Source: an uncultured Aurantimonas sp. (lineage in GTDB: Bacteria > Pseudomonadota > Alphaproteobacteria > Rhizobiales > Rhizobiaceae). Taken from it: a stretch of DNA of 64,000 bases. A program made the position numbers and the translations under genes. Under the pieces are notes generated by a model. It was not told where the DNA came from, searched no databases, and saw only the letters and a list, made by a program, of their open reading frames with translations. Position 1 is the stretch's first letter. Each line of letters opens with the position of its first letter. The stretch is from contig CANKZU010000001.1 in the NCBI GenBank assembly GCA_947488615.1, positions 1 through 64,000 on the forward strand, in the 5' to 3' direction. Positions 51,386 to 61,014 of the stretch are shown in pieces.

Positions 51386-52483
51386 ATGGATATGACGAAC
51401 TTCCCGACCCCACCGCCTCGACAGTCTCGGGCGGCAGGCGACATAGAGCTGCCGTCCACGGTGACGAGCCCGACGGGGGCCTCCGGCGCGGAAATGATCG
51501 ACCCGTTCGGTCGAGCGATAACCTATCTGCGCGTCTCCGTCACCGACCGCTGCGATTTCCGCTGTGTCTATTGCATGGCCGAGGACATGACCTTCCTGCC
51601 GAAGCGCGACCTGCTGACGCTGGAAGAACTCGACCGGCTGGCCAGCGCCTTCGTCGCCAAGGGGGTCAAAAAGCTGCGGCTGACCGGCGGCGAGCCGCTG
51701 GTACGCAAGAACATCATGCATCTCGTGCGTTCGCTTTCCCGGCATCTGCAGACCGGGGCGCTGGAAGAGCTGACGCTGACCACCAACGGCTCGCAACTCG
51801 CCCGCTTCGCCGGCGAGCTTGCCGATTGCGGAGTGAAGCGGCTCAATGTCTCGCTGGACACGCTGGACGCGGCGAAGTTCAAGCAGATCACCCGCTGGGG
51901 CGAGCTCGACAAGGTCATGGGTGGCATTCGCGCGGCCCAGGCGGCCGGCATCCGCGTCAAGCTCAACGCGGTCGCGCTGAAGGGCTTCAACGAGATCGAG
52001 ATCCCCTCGATGATCGAATGGGCGCATGGCGAGGGTCTCGATTTCACCCTGATCGAGACGATGCCGATGGGCGAGATCGACGAGGACCGGACCGACCAGT
52101 ATCTGCCGCTGCGCCAAGTGCGGGAGCAACTGTCCGAGCGCTGGACGCTGTCGGACATCCCCTACAAGACCGGCGGACCCGCCCGTTACGTGGAAGTCGC
52201 CGAGACGGGCGGGCGGCTCGGCTTCATCACGCCGATGACTCACAATTTCTGCGAAAGCTGCAACCGGGTCCGCGTGACCTGCACCGGCACGCTCTATATG
52301 TGCCTCGGCCAGGAGGACGCGGCCGACCTGCGGGCGCCCCTGCGCGCCTCGGAGGGCGACGAATTGCTGTCGAACGCCATCGACGAGGCGATCGGCCGCA
52401 AACCGAAGGGACATGATTTCATTATCGACCGCGCGACGCGAAGACCCTCGGTCTCGCGGCATATGAGCGTGACCGGAGGATAG
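51386..52483 (+). CDS. moaA: GTP 3',8-cyclase MoaA (molybdenum cofactor biosynthesis)
   Basis: This 365-residue radical SAM enzyme converts GTP to 3',8-cyclo-GTP. The N-terminal cluster motif is RCDFRCVYC (Cys56, Cys60, Cys63). [16 protein letters not shown] and LNVSLDTLD follow. The C-terminal cluster has [13 protein letters not shown], and the protein ends with the Gly-Gly needed for activity. About 36 residues precede the usual start; ATG at 51494 is an alternative. The next gene begins four bases later but has no known link. Confidence 0.93.
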   Translation: MDMTNFPTPPPRQSRAAGDIELPSTVTSPTGASGAEMIDPFGRAITYLRVSVTDRCDFRCVYCMAEDMTFLPKRDLLTLEELDRLASAFVAKGVKKLRLTGGEPLVRKNIMHLVRSLSRHLQTGALEELTLTTNGSQLARFAGELADCGVKRLNVSLDTLDAAKFKQITRWGELDKVMGGIRAAQAAGIRVKLNAVALKGFNEIEIPSMIEWAHGEGLDFTLIETMPMGEIDEDRTDQYLPLRQVREQLSERWTLSDIPYKTGGPARYVEVAETGGRLGFITPMTHNFCESCNRVRVTCTGTLYMCLGQEDAADLRAPLRASEGDELLSNAIDEAIGRKPKGHDFIIDRATRRPSVSRHMSVTGG

Positions 52484-52487
52484 TTTC

Positions 52488-52967
52488 ATGCGTAACTGGA
52501 TGATGTCGCTCGCCGCCGGGGCGATCGCCGCGCTGGTGCTGGCGACCGCCCCGGCCGTGGCCGACGAGGTGACCTATCGCAACGAACGGTTTGGCACCTC
52601 GGCAAGCTTTCCGTCGGAGGCCTTCCCGGATCAGTTACCCGCGCCGACCAATGGCGACGGGTTGGGCTGGACCTCGCCGGCGGGCGCCGAGATTTTCATC
52701 TATGCCCGGCCGAACCGTGGCGGCGAGACGCCAAAAACGGTCATCGGGGACCGCGCTGAAGTCGACAAGGTCACCTACGACAAGTCCGGCCGCAGCTGGG
52801 CCGTAGTGTCGGGCTATCGCGACGGCAGGATTTTCTACGAACGCTATATCTTTCGCGGCAACCTGATCCACTCGGTGTCGATCCGCTATCCCGAAAGTCT
52901 GCGCTCCACCTACGATCCGCTGGTCGGGCCGGTCACCATGACGCTGCGCGGCCCGTCTAGCGGCTGA
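52488..52967 (+). CDS. Secreted protein of unknown function
   Basis: This 159-residue protein has a signal peptide (MRNWMMSLAAGAIAALVLATAPAVAD, cleavage after ADE or AVA) and a small predicted beta domain (YRNERFGTSASFPSEAFPD, VSIRYPESLRSTYDPLVG). I do not recognise a family beyond generic periplasmic proteins. It starts four bases after moaA, so it may be co-transcribed. Confidence 0.65.
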   Translation: MRNWMMSLAAGAIAALVLATAPAVADEVTYRNERFGTSASFPSEAFPDQLPAPTNGDGLGWTSPAGAEIFIYARPNRGGETPKTVIGDRAEVDKVTYDKSGRSWAVVSGYRDGRIFYERYIFRGNLIHSVSIRYPESLRSTYDPLVGPVTMTLRGPSSG

Positions 52968-52977
52968 GGCGAGAGGA

Positions 52978-52998
52978 AGCGGCGCTGGTCGCGCCGCT
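52978..52998. terminator. Hairpin between convergent genes, possible bidirectional terminator
   Basis: AGCGGCGC (52978-52985) and GCGCCGCT (52991-52998) form a perfect 8-bp stem with a 5-base loop, between the secreted protein stop and the next gene's end. There is no T-tract. Confidence 0.4.
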
Positions 52999-53002
52999 CC
53001 GC

Positions 53003-53497
53003 TCAGACCAGTTCGCCGCGATAGGCTTCCTGGACAGTCTCGTAGCTCGCCTTTGCCGCCGCCAGATCGGCGTCCGGCTGCTCCGCCGCGAAGAGCGCCA
53101 ACTGCGTCGAGATTTCACCCACCCCTTTCACCAGGCTGAGCGTTCTCTGCGTTGTGACATTGTCGATCGCGGCCTGACGCACTTGCTCGACCGAGGCCGG
53201 CTTCGCCGCCACGTTGACCGAGCCCGGTGCGGTCGCGCCCGTTGTCGGAGCCGCTTCACGCGCCGAAGATTGTGCGGATTGCGACTGCGCCGCCGGGCTG
53301 GCGGACGTCGCGGCCGAGGCCGTGCTGGAGCCGCTCGGCGCGGTCTGCGAAGACGAACCGCTCGCGGCCGTTCCCGACGATGGGCTTTCGGACGCCGGTG
53401 CCGTGTTGGAGGTGGACTCCTCGGGGGGCGGCGACTGATAGCTCTGCTGCGACGACTGCGTGCCGCTGGCCGGCAGTAGGTTGATCGACAATGACAT
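53003..53497 (-). CDS. Low-complexity Ser/Ala/Thr-rich protein of unknown function
   Basis: This 164-residue protein has residues 15-95 dominated by Ser, Ala, Thr, Gln and Pro in short runs, then a more ordered helix (about 100-160, VEQVRQAAIDNVTTQ and AAKASYETVQEAYRGELV). There is no signal peptide. The start MSLSINLLPAS resembles flagellar-hook or FliK-like ends, but I cannot assign it. Codon composition is as in neighbours, and the frame is intact. Confidence 0.5.
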   Translation of the reverse strand: MSLSINLLPASGTQSSQQSYQSPPPEESTSNTAPASESPSSGTAASGSSSQTAPSGSSTASAATSASPAAQSQSAQSSAREAAPTTGATAPGSVNVAAKPASVEQVRQAAIDNVTTQRTLSLVKGVGEISTQLALFAAEQPDADLAAAKASYETVQEAYRGELV

Positions 53498-53704
53498 GCA
53501 CTATTATCCTCGATGTTACGATGGCGCATGTCTAGCCGCAGGATTATTTCCGCCTGCTTCCGGAACTTCTTAAAGTTCTAGTCAATACTCGGTGAGCGCT
53601 GCGTTTGGGCTGCGACAAGTCGACACGGATCCGCTCTCGCAAATCCCCTGCGGGAAGAGTAAGGTCGACTGACGATCATCCAAGCATCAACCCGGCCTTT
53701 TCCA

Positions 53705-54598
53705 TTGTTAAGCGACAACATCCGCGCCGCGCTCTTCATGCTCGTGGCCATGGCCGGCTTCGTGGTCAACGACACCTTCGTCAAGCTTACCTCCGAGGAG
53801 CTGTCGCCGCCACAGATCATGGCGGTGCGCGGCGTGGCGGCTTCACTGCTGCTGTTTGTGCTGGCCTGGCGCATGGGAGCGCTACGGCCGGTCGGCCTCG
53901 CATTGCGGCCACGGCTGCTGCTGCGAACCGGCGCCGACATCATGGCGACCCTTTGCTATCTGACCGCGCTCAGCCAGATGCCGATCGCCAATGCCTCGGC
54001 GATCTTCCAGGCCCTGCCGCTGACGGTCACGCTCGGCGCCGCGGTCTTCCTGCGCGAGCCGGTCGGCTGGCGGCGCTGGGCCGCTATCGGCGTCGGCTTC
54101 GTGGGCGTCAGCATCATCGTGCGGCCGGGCACGGACGGCTTCACGCTCTATTCGCTGGCGGTCCTCGCGGCCGTGGTGTTTTCCGCCATTCGCGATCTGG
54201 CCACGCGTCGCATGGACCGGGCGATACCCTCGCTGTTCATCTCGCTGATGGCGGCGATCGCAGTTTCGCTGCTCGGATGGAGCCTCATTCCGTTCACCGG
54301 CGGCTGGCAGCCGGTCTCGGCCGCCAATGCGCTGTGGCTGACCTGCGCCGCCGCCACCATCGTCGTCGGCTATATCTTCATCGTTCAGGCGATGCGCACC
54401 GGCGATATGGGCTTCGTCGCGCCATTCCGCTATTCGGTGCTGCTCTATGCCCTGGTCATCGGCGTCGTCGTCTTCGGCGAATGGCCCTCGGCGCCGGTGC
54501 TGCTGGGCTCGGCCATCGTCGTTGCGAGCGGCCTCTACACCCTCTATCGCGAACGGGTCCGCGGCGTGGCGGCCCCCTTGAAGAGCCAGGTCCATTGA
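53705..54598 (+). CDS. EamA/DMT-family permease, second copy
   Basis: This 297-residue protein has ten hydrophobic helices in two EamA repeats, with PPQIMAVRGVAASLL, ANASAIFQALPLTVTLGAAVFLRE, and in the second half FRYSVLLYALVIGVVVFGE. It starts with TTG at 53705. It differs from the copy at 8906 in sequence and context. A GTG or ATG start further in would lose the first helix, so the TTG is kept. The MFS gene follows 62 bases later. Confidence 0.83.
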   Translation: MLSDNIRAALFMLVAMAGFVVNDTFVKLTSEELSPPQIMAVRGVAASLLLFVLAWRMGALRPVGLALRPRLLLRTGADIMATLCYLTALSQMPIANASAIFQALPLTVTLGAAVFLREPVGWRRWAAIGVGFVGVSIIVRPGTDGFTLYSLAVLAAVVFSAIRDLATRRMDRAIPSLFISLMAAIAVSLLGWSLIPFTGGWQPVSAANALWLTCAAATIVVGYIFIVQAMRTGDMGFVAPFRYSVLLYALVIGVVVFGEWPSAPVLLGSAIVVASGLYTLYRERVRGVAAPLKSQVH

Positions 54599-54660
54599 GC
54601 GAGCAGCCGTTACCGAAGATCCTGCCCGCGTCGCCGACAACGGCACGGGATGAAAACAGC

Positions 54661-55860
54661 ATGGACGCGGCGATACCGAGCATGGCCGCCCGGCGCCCGA
54701 TGCTGGCGACGCTGATGATCGCCTCGGCGCTGTCGCCGCTGGCGATCAACATCTTCATCCCGTCGATGGCCTCGATCGCGCGGGATCTGAATGCCGACGG
54801 CGCGACGGTGGGGCTGGGGCTGTCGCTCTATCTCGCCGCCACCGCGATCATCCAGCTGATTGCCGGCCCCCTCTCCGACCGCTTCGGGCGGAGGCCGGTC
54901 ATCCTTGGCGGCATGGCCCTGTTTCTGCTCGGGACGGCCCTTTGCCTGATCGCGCAGGATGTCGGCCTGTTCCTGGTCGGCCGCGTCGTCCAGGCCGCCA
55001 GCGCCACCGGCATCGCCTTGTCCCGCGCCATCGTGCGGGACGTCTACAGCCGCGAGCGCGCGGCGGCGATGATCGGTTACGTCACCATGGGGCTTGCCGT
55101 CGCTCCGATGCTCGGCCCCGCGATCGGCGGCGTGATGGATACCGCGTTCGGCTGGCGCAGCGTGTTCTGGCTGCTCGCCGTCATGGGCGTTTTGACCATG
55201 ACGCTGCTCGTCTTCGACCTCTCGGAGACCAACGACGAGACCGGCAAGCCGATCGTCAGCCAGTTCCGCAGCTATGGCGAACTCGTCGGGGCAAGCGCAT
55301 TCTGGATCTATGTCGGCACGTCGTCGCTGACCTCGGCGGTCTTTTTCGCCTTTCTCGGCGGCGCCCCCTTCGTCGCGGTGACGATTCTCAAAATGACACC
55401 CGCCGGCTACGGCCTTTGGTTCATGCTGGCGGCGACGGGTTACATAATCGGCAATTTCGGCACCGCGCGCCTGTCCGAACGCTTTGGCGTCAAGACGTTG
55501 ATGGTGACGGGAGCGGCGATGACCCTCGCCGCCACCGCCCTGTCGCTGGCGCTGATCGGTGCGGGGTTTTTGTCACCGATGACGCTGTTCGGGCCGATGC
55601 TTCTGGTCGGGATCGGCAATGGTCTGGCGTTGCCCACGGCGACGGCCGGTGGCGTCAGCGTAAGGCCCAAGGCCGCGGGAGCGGCGGCGGGCCTTCTCGG
55701 CGCCTGCCAGATCGGCCTCGGCGCGCTCAGTTCGATCCTTGCCGCCATCCTCGCCACCGGCTCGAACGGCGCCATCGGTCTCACTGCACTGATGACAGGC
55801 TTCGGCCTGGCGGGCCTCGTCTGTGCGCTCGCGGCGCGGCGCGTGCGGCCAGGCTCATAG
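54661..55860 (+). CDS. Bcr/CflA-family MFS efflux transporter
   Basis: This 399-residue protein has 12 helices, with NIFIPSMASIARDL in helix 1, the motif A loop GPLSDRFGRRPVIL, and motif C-like GPAIGGVMDTAFGWRSVF. The Bcr/CflA group exports bicyclomycin, chloramphenicol or sulfonamides, or small dipeptides. The ATG at 54661 fits helix 1; a longer in-frame region upstream overlaps the DMT gene and is not real. Confidence 0.87.
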   Translation: MDAAIPSMAARRPMLATLMIASALSPLAINIFIPSMASIARDLNADGATVGLGLSLYLAATAIIQLIAGPLSDRFGRRPVILGGMALFLLGTALCLIAQDVGLFLVGRVVQAASATGIALSRAIVRDVYSRERAAAMIGYVTMGLAVAPMLGPAIGGVMDTAFGWRSVFWLLAVMGVLTMTLLVFDLSETNDETGKPIVSQFRSYGELVGASAFWIYVGTSSLTSAVFFAFLGGAPFVAVTILKMTPAGYGLWFMLAATGYIIGNFGTARLSERFGVKTLMVTGAAMTLAATALSLALIGAGFLSPMTLFGPMLLVGIGNGLALPTATAGGVSVRPKAAGAAAGLLGACQIGLGALSSILAAILATGSNGAIGLTALMTGFGLAGLVCALAARRVRPGS

Positions 55861-56073
55861 AATGTCCGCCGGCACGCGGCATGGCCGCCCGGAGCGGATC
55901 ATGTACTCAAAGACGCCAACGCGCCGGCACATCATGGTTGAAAACGCCTGCCCGAGGCGAAGGACGCAGTTGCCTAGCGCCTTGGAATAGTGGCAGCATC
56001 GCCTCCATGACAGGCATGTTGTTCAAACGGGCGAAGAACGTCCGGGCCGTGCCGTTCAACAGAAGAGGTATTC

Positions 56074-56871
56074 ATGCGTCTTTCCCTCACTTTCGCGCTC
56101 GCCGCGTCGATCGTGGCCCTCGCCGCCGGCTCGGCCGTCGCCCAGGAAAGCGATGCCGACAAGGATTGGTCGAAGGTCGTCATCGGCACCGAAGGCGCCT
56201 ATCCGCCGTTCAATTTTCTCGATGCCTCGGGCGAACTGAAGGGCTTCGACGTCGATATCGCGCAGGCCCTTTGCGACGAGATGAAGGTGGAATGTAGCTT
56301 CGTCACGCAGGATTGGGACGGCATCATTCCGGCGCTGCAGAACGGCAATTTCGACGCCATCGTCGCCTCGATGTCGATCACGCCCGAGCGCGAGGAGCAG
56401 ATCGCCTTCACCAACAAATACTATCAGACGCCGCCGGCGATCGCCGTGCCGAAGGATTCGGCGATCACCGAAGCCACGGCCGAGGCGCTGGCGGGCAAGG
56501 CGATCGGCGCCCAGGCATCGACGACACACGCAAGGGCGGCCGAAGCGCTGTTTCCCGATGCCGAAATCCGCCTCTACCCGACGGCCGAAGAGTACAAGCT
56601 CGACATTGAGAGCGGCCGGGTCGACGCGGTGCTGGACGACGTCGTGGTTCTGAACGAATGGATCGCCAGCGACGCAGGCGCCTGCTGCAAGATGTTGGGC
56701 ACCCTGCCCGCCGATCCGGCGATCTACGGCAAGGGCATCGGTATCGGCCTGCGCCAGGGCAACGACAAGCTCAAGGGCATGTTCAACGACGCCATCGCCG
56801 CCATCCGCGAGAACGGCACCTACAAGACTGTCCAGGACAAGTATTTCGACTTCGACGTCTACGGCGAATAA
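56074..56871 (+). CDS. Polar amino-acid ABC transporter substrate-binding protein
   Basis: This 265-residue periplasmic protein has a signal peptide ending SAVAQE. It carries the family 3 pattern VVIGTEGAYPPFNFLDASGELKGFDVDIAQAL, ASMSITPEREEQIAFTNKYY, and a closing GTYKTVQDKYFDFD. ArgT/HisJ/OccT-like proteins bind arginine, ornithine, lysine or octopine. GAAGAGG precedes the ATG. The two permeases lie 290 bases downstream after a terminator-like hairpin. Confidence 0.9.
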   Translation: MRLSLTFALAASIVALAAGSAVAQESDADKDWSKVVIGTEGAYPPFNFLDASGELKGFDVDIAQALCDEMKVECSFVTQDWDGIIPALQNGNFDAIVASMSITPEREEQIAFTNKYYQTPPAIAVPKDSAITEATAEALAGKAIGAQASTTHARAAEALFPDAEIRLYPTAEEYKLDIESGRVDAVLDDVVVLNEWIASDAGACCKMLGTLPADPAIYGKGIGIGLRQGNDKLKGMFNDAIAAIRENGTYKTVQDKYFDFDVYGE

Positions 56872-56896
56872 GCCGAGCATCCATCGAAACGAAGGC

Positions 56897-56934
56897 GGCC
56901 GCGGCGGATTTTTCCGTCGCGGCCGTCGTTGTTT
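56897..56934 (+). terminator. Terminator-like hairpin after the binding-protein gene
   Basis: GGCCGCGGCGG (56897-56907) pairs with CCGTCGCGGCC (56914-56924) apart from one G-T pair. The loop is ATTTTT, and T-rich sequence follows at 56929-56934. It would separate the binding protein from the permease genes. Confidence 0.55.
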
Positions 56935-56958
56935 CAACAGGTCGTCGCGGGCGGTTGA

Positions 56959-57144
56959 TCAGCCGAAATCGTACTGCCAGGCGGCCGGCTCGAACGCGTA
57001 GCCGCCTTCGCCGGCGGCCACCACGACATGGCAGATGCCCGGAAAGGCGGTGTGCATTCCCGCGATGCGCGTCCGGTTCGCGCTGACCTTCGAAATACCA
57101 CGCCCGCCTGCGTCATCACCGCTTGATGATATTCGATGCGGCGG
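56959..57144 (-). pseudogene. Start-less C-terminal gene remnant
   Basis: A 61-codon frame on the minus strand, stop at 56961-56959, ends AGEGGYAFEPAAWQYDFG and has protein-like composition (VSANRTRIAGMHTAFPGICHV). It has no proper start, because a TAG lies in frame at 57147-57145 and no ribosome site is present. It may be the decayed end of a gene once between the binding protein and the permeases. I recognise no family. Confidence 0.35.
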
Positions 57145-57160
57145 CTAACCATCGATCCCG

Positions 57161-57871
57161 ATGAATATCGACTGGACCCTGATCGGCTTCGGCCCGACCG
57201 GATGGGGCGACGACATCGCGTGGGGCGTTCTGGTCACCGCGGCGCTGGCCCTCGCCACCCTGCCGATCGGCCTCATCGCCGGCTTTCTCCTGGCGCTCGC
57301 CAAGCAGTCGGAGGACCGCTTCCTCAATCTGTCGGCCAATATCTACACCACGATCTTCCGCGGCCTGCCTGAGCTGCTGACCCTGTTTCTCGTCTATTTT
57401 GGCGTCAACGGCGCGTTGAAGTCGCTCACCGACGCGACAGGGCTGCCGAGTCTGGCCCTGTCGAGCTTCGTCTCCGGCATGGTCGCGCTCGGCTTCGTCT
57501 TCGCCGCCTTCGCCAGCGAGGTGTTTCTGTCGGCCTTTCGAGCGATTCCGCAGGGGCAAAGGGAAGGCGCGGCGGCCCTTGGCCTTCGCCGGTCGCAGAC
57601 GATGGTGCTGGTCATCCTGCCGCAGCTGATCCGCATTGCCCTGCCCGGCCTCGGCAATCTGTGGATGAACCTGTTGAAGGATACCGCGCTCGTCTCGGTC
57701 ATCGGTCTTGCCGACATCCTGCGCCAGTCGCAGATCGCCGCGCGGGTGACCCGCGAGCCGTTCCTGTTCTTCGGCGTGGCGATCGTCCTCTATCTGATCC
57801 TGACGATTCTCTCCTCGGCGGCGATCGGCCGGATCGATCGTTGGGCCAAACGTGGCGAGATGGCCAAGTGA
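57161..57871 (+). CDS. Polar amino-acid ABC transporter permease (HisQ type)
   Basis: This 236-residue protein has five hydrophobic helices and the EAA loop QGQREGAAALGLRRSQTMVLVILPQ, with FRGLPELLTLFLVYFG near the N-terminus. It works with the HisM-type permease that overlaps it by GTGA and the binding protein upstream. The ATP-binding subunit is not in this window. Confidence 0.9.
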   Translation: MNIDWTLIGFGPTGWGDDIAWGVLVTAALALATLPIGLIAGFLLALAKQSEDRFLNLSANIYTTIFRGLPELLTLFLVYFGVNGALKSLTDATGLPSLALSSFVSGMVALGFVFAAFASEVFLSAFRAIPQGQREGAAALGLRRSQTMVLVILPQLIRIALPGLGNLWMNLLKDTALVSVIGLADILRQSQIAARVTREPFLFFGVAIVLYLILTILSSAAIGRIDRWAKRGEMAK

Positions 57872-58674
57872 GCGCGCCCGCGCTCGCCGCCCCGGCCGCG
57901 ATCAAGCCGAAGCGCGGCGTCGGCGGAATCGTCGCCTTGGGCTTCTGGATCGCCATCGCCGCCGGGCTCGTCGCCTATATCGCCAGCGTCTGGAATCCGA
58001 GCCTGTTCACCCGCTTCGGCCCCTCCTACCTGTCGGGCTTATGGATCACCGTCTCGCTGGTCCTCATCTCCTTCGTCTGCGGCGCGGTGATCTCGCTGCC
58101 AGTCGCTCTGGGCCGCATGGCGACGAATCCCGTCGCGCGCACCCTTGCCTTCGTTTTCGTCTATTTCTTTCGTGGCACGCCGCTGATCGCCCAGATCTTC
58201 CTGGTCTATTACGGCTTCGGCCAGTTCCGCGGCGCCTTCGAGACGGTGGGCCTGTGGTGGTTCTTCCGCGAGGCCTGGTACTGCGCGCTGTTCGCCCTGT
58301 CGCTCAACACCGCCGCCTATCAGGCGGAAATCCTGCGCGGCGGCATCGAGAGCGTGCCGAAGGGCCAGTTGGAAGGTGCGCGCTCGCTCGGCCTGCACCG
58401 GTTGGTGATCTTCTGGAAGATCGTCATGCCGCAGGCGATGATCGTCGCGCTGCGCCCCTATGCCAACGAGATCATCCTGATGATCAAGGCCTCGGCGATC
58501 GTCGCGATCATCACCGTCTACGACCTCTTCGGCGAGACAAGACAGGCCTATTCGCGCACCTTCGACTTCCAGACCTATGTCTGGGCGGCGCTCCTGTATC
58601 TGTCCATCGTCGAAGCCCTGCGCCACGCCACGAATTTCGTCGAGCGGCGGCTGACCCGGCATCTCGAGCGGTAG
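57868..58674 (+). CDS. Polar amino-acid ABC transporter permease (HisM type)
   Basis: This 268-residue protein has five to six helices, FFRGTPLIAQIFLVYYGFG, and the EAA loop KGQLEGARSLGLHRLVIFWKIVMPQ. The GTG start overlaps the previous TGA. Together with the HisQ-type protein it forms the membrane heterodimer. Confidence 0.9.
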   Translation: MSAPALAAPAAIKPKRGVGGIVALGFWIAIAAGLVAYIASVWNPSLFTRFGPSYLSGLWITVSLVLISFVCGAVISLPVALGRMATNPVARTLAFVFVYFFRGTPLIAQIFLVYYGFGQFRGAFETVGLWWFFREAWYCALFALSLNTAAYQAEILRGGIESVPKGQLEGARSLGLHRLVIFWKIVMPQAMIVALRPYANEIILMIKASAIVAIITVYDLFGETRQAYSRTFDFQTYVWAALLYLSIVEALRHATNFVERRLTRHLER

Positions 58675-58747
58675 TATTCGAACTGGAAACGAGATCACTT
58701 CCGTCTAGCTTCTCATTCTTACCGGCATCGATCACAAGGAACACAAC

Positions 58748-59617
58748 ATGGCGAAGGTCGCATTCATCGGATTGGGCGTGATGGGGTATCCGATGGCGGG
58801 CCACCTCAAGGCCAAGGGCGGGCACGACGTCACCGTGTTCAACCGCTCGGCCGGAAAGGCCGAGAAATGGGCGACCGAGCATGGCGGCGCCCATGCGGCG
58901 ACGCCGCGCGAGGCCGTCAAGGACGCCGAGTTCGTGTTCTCCTGCGTCGGCAATGACGACGACGTGCGCTCGGTCATACTTGGTGACGACGGCGCCTTCG
59001 CCGGCATGAAGCCGGGCGCGACGCTGATCGACAACACCACCGCTTCGGCGGAGCTCGCCCGCGAGCTCGACGCGGCGGCGCGGGAAAAGGGCTTCAACTT
59101 CATCGATGCGCCGGTGTCGGGCGGTCAGGCCGGCGCCGAGAACGGCGCGCTCACGGTGATGTGCGGCGGCGAACAGGCGGATTTCGACGCCGCCAGGCCG
59201 GTGATCGAGGCCTATGCCAAGATGGTCGGACTGATGGGGCCGGCCGGGTCCGGCCAGCTCACCAAGATGATGAACCAGATCTGCATTGCCGGGCTCGTCC
59301 AGGGGCTGTCGGAAGCGATCGCCTTCGGCCAGAACGCCGGGCTCGACATCGAGACGGTGGTCGGCGTCATTTCCAAGGGCGCCGCCGGCTCCTGGCAGAT
59401 GGAGAACCGCCACAAGACCATGAACGAGGGCCATTACGAGCACGGCTTCGCGGTCGAATGGATGCGCAAGGATCTCGGCATCTGCCTCGACGAGGCCAAG
59501 CGCAACGGCTCGACCCTGCCTGTCACCGCGCTGATCGACCAGTTCTACGCCGACGTGGAGAAGATGGGCGGAAAACGCTGGGACACCTCGTCGCTGCTGG
59601 CGCGGCTGGCCCGGTAG
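58748..59617 (+). CDS. 3-hydroxyisobutyrate dehydrogenase / tartronate semialdehyde reductase family
   Basis: This 289-residue NAD(P)-dependent beta-hydroxyacid dehydrogenase has the cofactor motif FIGLGVMGYPMAGHL, VFNRSAGKAE, the catalytic substrate-binding DAPVSGGQAGAENG, and the lysine in LTKMMNQICIAG. The exact hydroxyacid cannot be told from sequence. It converges on the EEP gene with a seven-base gap. Confidence 0.87.
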   Translation: MAKVAFIGLGVMGYPMAGHLKAKGGHDVTVFNRSAGKAEKWATEHGGAHAATPREAVKDAEFVFSCVGNDDDVRSVILGDDGAFAGMKPGATLIDNTTASAELARELDAAAREKGFNFIDAPVSGGQAGAENGALTVMCGGEQADFDAARPVIEAYAKMVGLMGPAGSGQLTKMMNQICIAGLVQGLSEAIAFGQNAGLDIETVVGVISKGAAGSWQMENRHKTMNEGHYEHGFAVEWMRKDLGICLDEAKRNGSTLPVTALIDQFYADVEKMGGKRWDTSSLLARLAR

Positions 59618-59624
59618 ATTTCGA

Positions 59625-60881
59625 TCAGGCAATGGCGTCGGCGGTCTCGAAATCGACACTGACCGGGCGATGATCGCTGGTATGCTCGTCGGCGCTGTCG
59701 AAGATGGTGTTCACGGCGACGTGCGCGGCGTGCTCGACCCGTCCCGCCTCCGGCGGAACCCGGACCGGTGAGTTCTCGAAGGCGTCGGAGCCTACTACCG
59801 GCTGGGTGAACATGATGTGGTCGAGGAGGATTTCGGCGGGCCGGTAAGGCTCCCAGGCGTCCTGAAAACGTACGGTCCAGCGATAATTCGCCGGATCGTC
59901 GATGCGATAATCGAAGAGGCCGTGATTCAGGAAGCGCCGGGCGAAAAAGACATCGCCTTGCAGGTTGGAGACGAGATCGTGGAAGAGATATTTCCGCTCG
60001 AAGATTTCCTTCCCGATCCCGTCGTTCATGTCGCCTATGAGGAAGATTGCCGGATAGGGCTCGTTGCGAAACCGGTTGTCGATGTAATAGCGGATGTCGA
60101 TAGCTTCGGTTGATAGCTTTATCCGCGCTTCGACGGCCTTCTGCTCTGCGCGGGCGATCGTTTCGGCTTCCCGCTTGGTTGGCGCCCGGCTTTCTGCGGC
60201 GATCTCGCGTCGGGCTTTCGCCGCCGTCTCGTACTCCCGGCCGCTGAATTTCGACTTCATATGAACACCGATGAAATCCACCCGCCGCCCGCCGATTTGG
60301 CACACCAGCACTTGTGGGTGGCGGTAGTGATGATGCTCGCGGTCGCCGAGATCGGGTGGCGGTGGATCACCCTCTTCGTCCTCTGGGTCGGGCTTGCGCT
60401 TGTCCGGCTTGAAATACGGATGGTTGATCGGCCAGGTCTTGCCATGCTCACCCGGTTTTCCAGGGTCGAAGCGGCTCTCGAACTCCGTCGCCTCGCGCCA
60501 TTTGGGGATCGGCAGAAGCATAGGCCGCAAAAGATCGAGCCGCCGTTTGCGGACCAAGAACCAGATCCCTTGGGAACCACTCACCTGGTATCCGGTCTTA
60601 TCGTTCAATGGCCGCTTGATAACGACGTATTCGTCTTCCAATTCGGTCCGGCAAAAATCGTCGAGGAGGCCCACCCGCTTCACGCTCGGTCCTTCCTGAA
60701 TGCAGAGGACGTCGGGGCCGATCAGACGGATCTCCTCGGCAATGCGATCCTTCTGCAACTGCTGAAGCCTCTTGCCGACGGAACTGGTGACTGTCTTGGA
60801 TTCGCTCGGAATCGTCCGCGTCTTCCCCTGCAGCAATTGCCCGAACCATTCAAGATTCCAGGTCGTCAACCTGAGCTTCAC
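59625..60881 (-). CDS. Endonuclease/exonuclease/phosphatase-family protein
   Basis: This 418-residue protein has the EEP signature residues: TTWNLEWFG at the N-terminus, the metal-binding Glu in CIQEG, GDMNDGIG, DHIMFTQ, and SDHRPVSVDFE near the end. A long, highly charged central stretch (about 165-250) is unusual and may be a separate insert. There is no signal peptide, so a cytoplasmic nuclease or phosphodiesterase is likely. The AT-rich upstream 130 bases and lower GC of parts of the gene hint at acquisition. Confidence 0.82.
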   Translation of the reverse strand: MKLRLTTWNLEWFGQLLQGKTRTIPSESKTVTSSVGKRLQQLQKDRIAEEIRLIGPDVLCIQEGPSVKRVGLLDDFCRTELEDEYVVIKRPLNDKTGYQVSGSQGIWFLVRKRRLDLLRPMLLPIPKWREATEFESRFDPGKPGEHGKTWPINHPYFKPDKRKPDPEDEEGDPPPPDLGDREHHHYRHPQVLVCQIGGRRVDFIGVHMKSKFSGREYETAAKARREIAAESRAPTKREAETIARAEQKAVEARIKLSTEAIDIRYYIDNRFRNEPYPAIFLIGDMNDGIGKEIFERKYLFHDLVSNLQGDVFFARRFLNHGLFDYRIDDPANYRWTVRFQDAWEPYRPAEILLDHIMFTQPVVGSDAFENSPVRVPPEAGRVEHAAHVAVNTIFDSADEHTSDHRPVSVDFETADAIA

Positions 60882-61014
60882 CGCACATCTCCACGTTATA
60901 TGGACAAAGCGTCGGATGAAGATTGGATGGCATCTTCGAGAAGATCAATACAAAAGTGAATATTCTCTGAGATTGCCGCAACGAAAGAAAAAGCGTGGCG
61001 AGTTGTTCGAGCGT

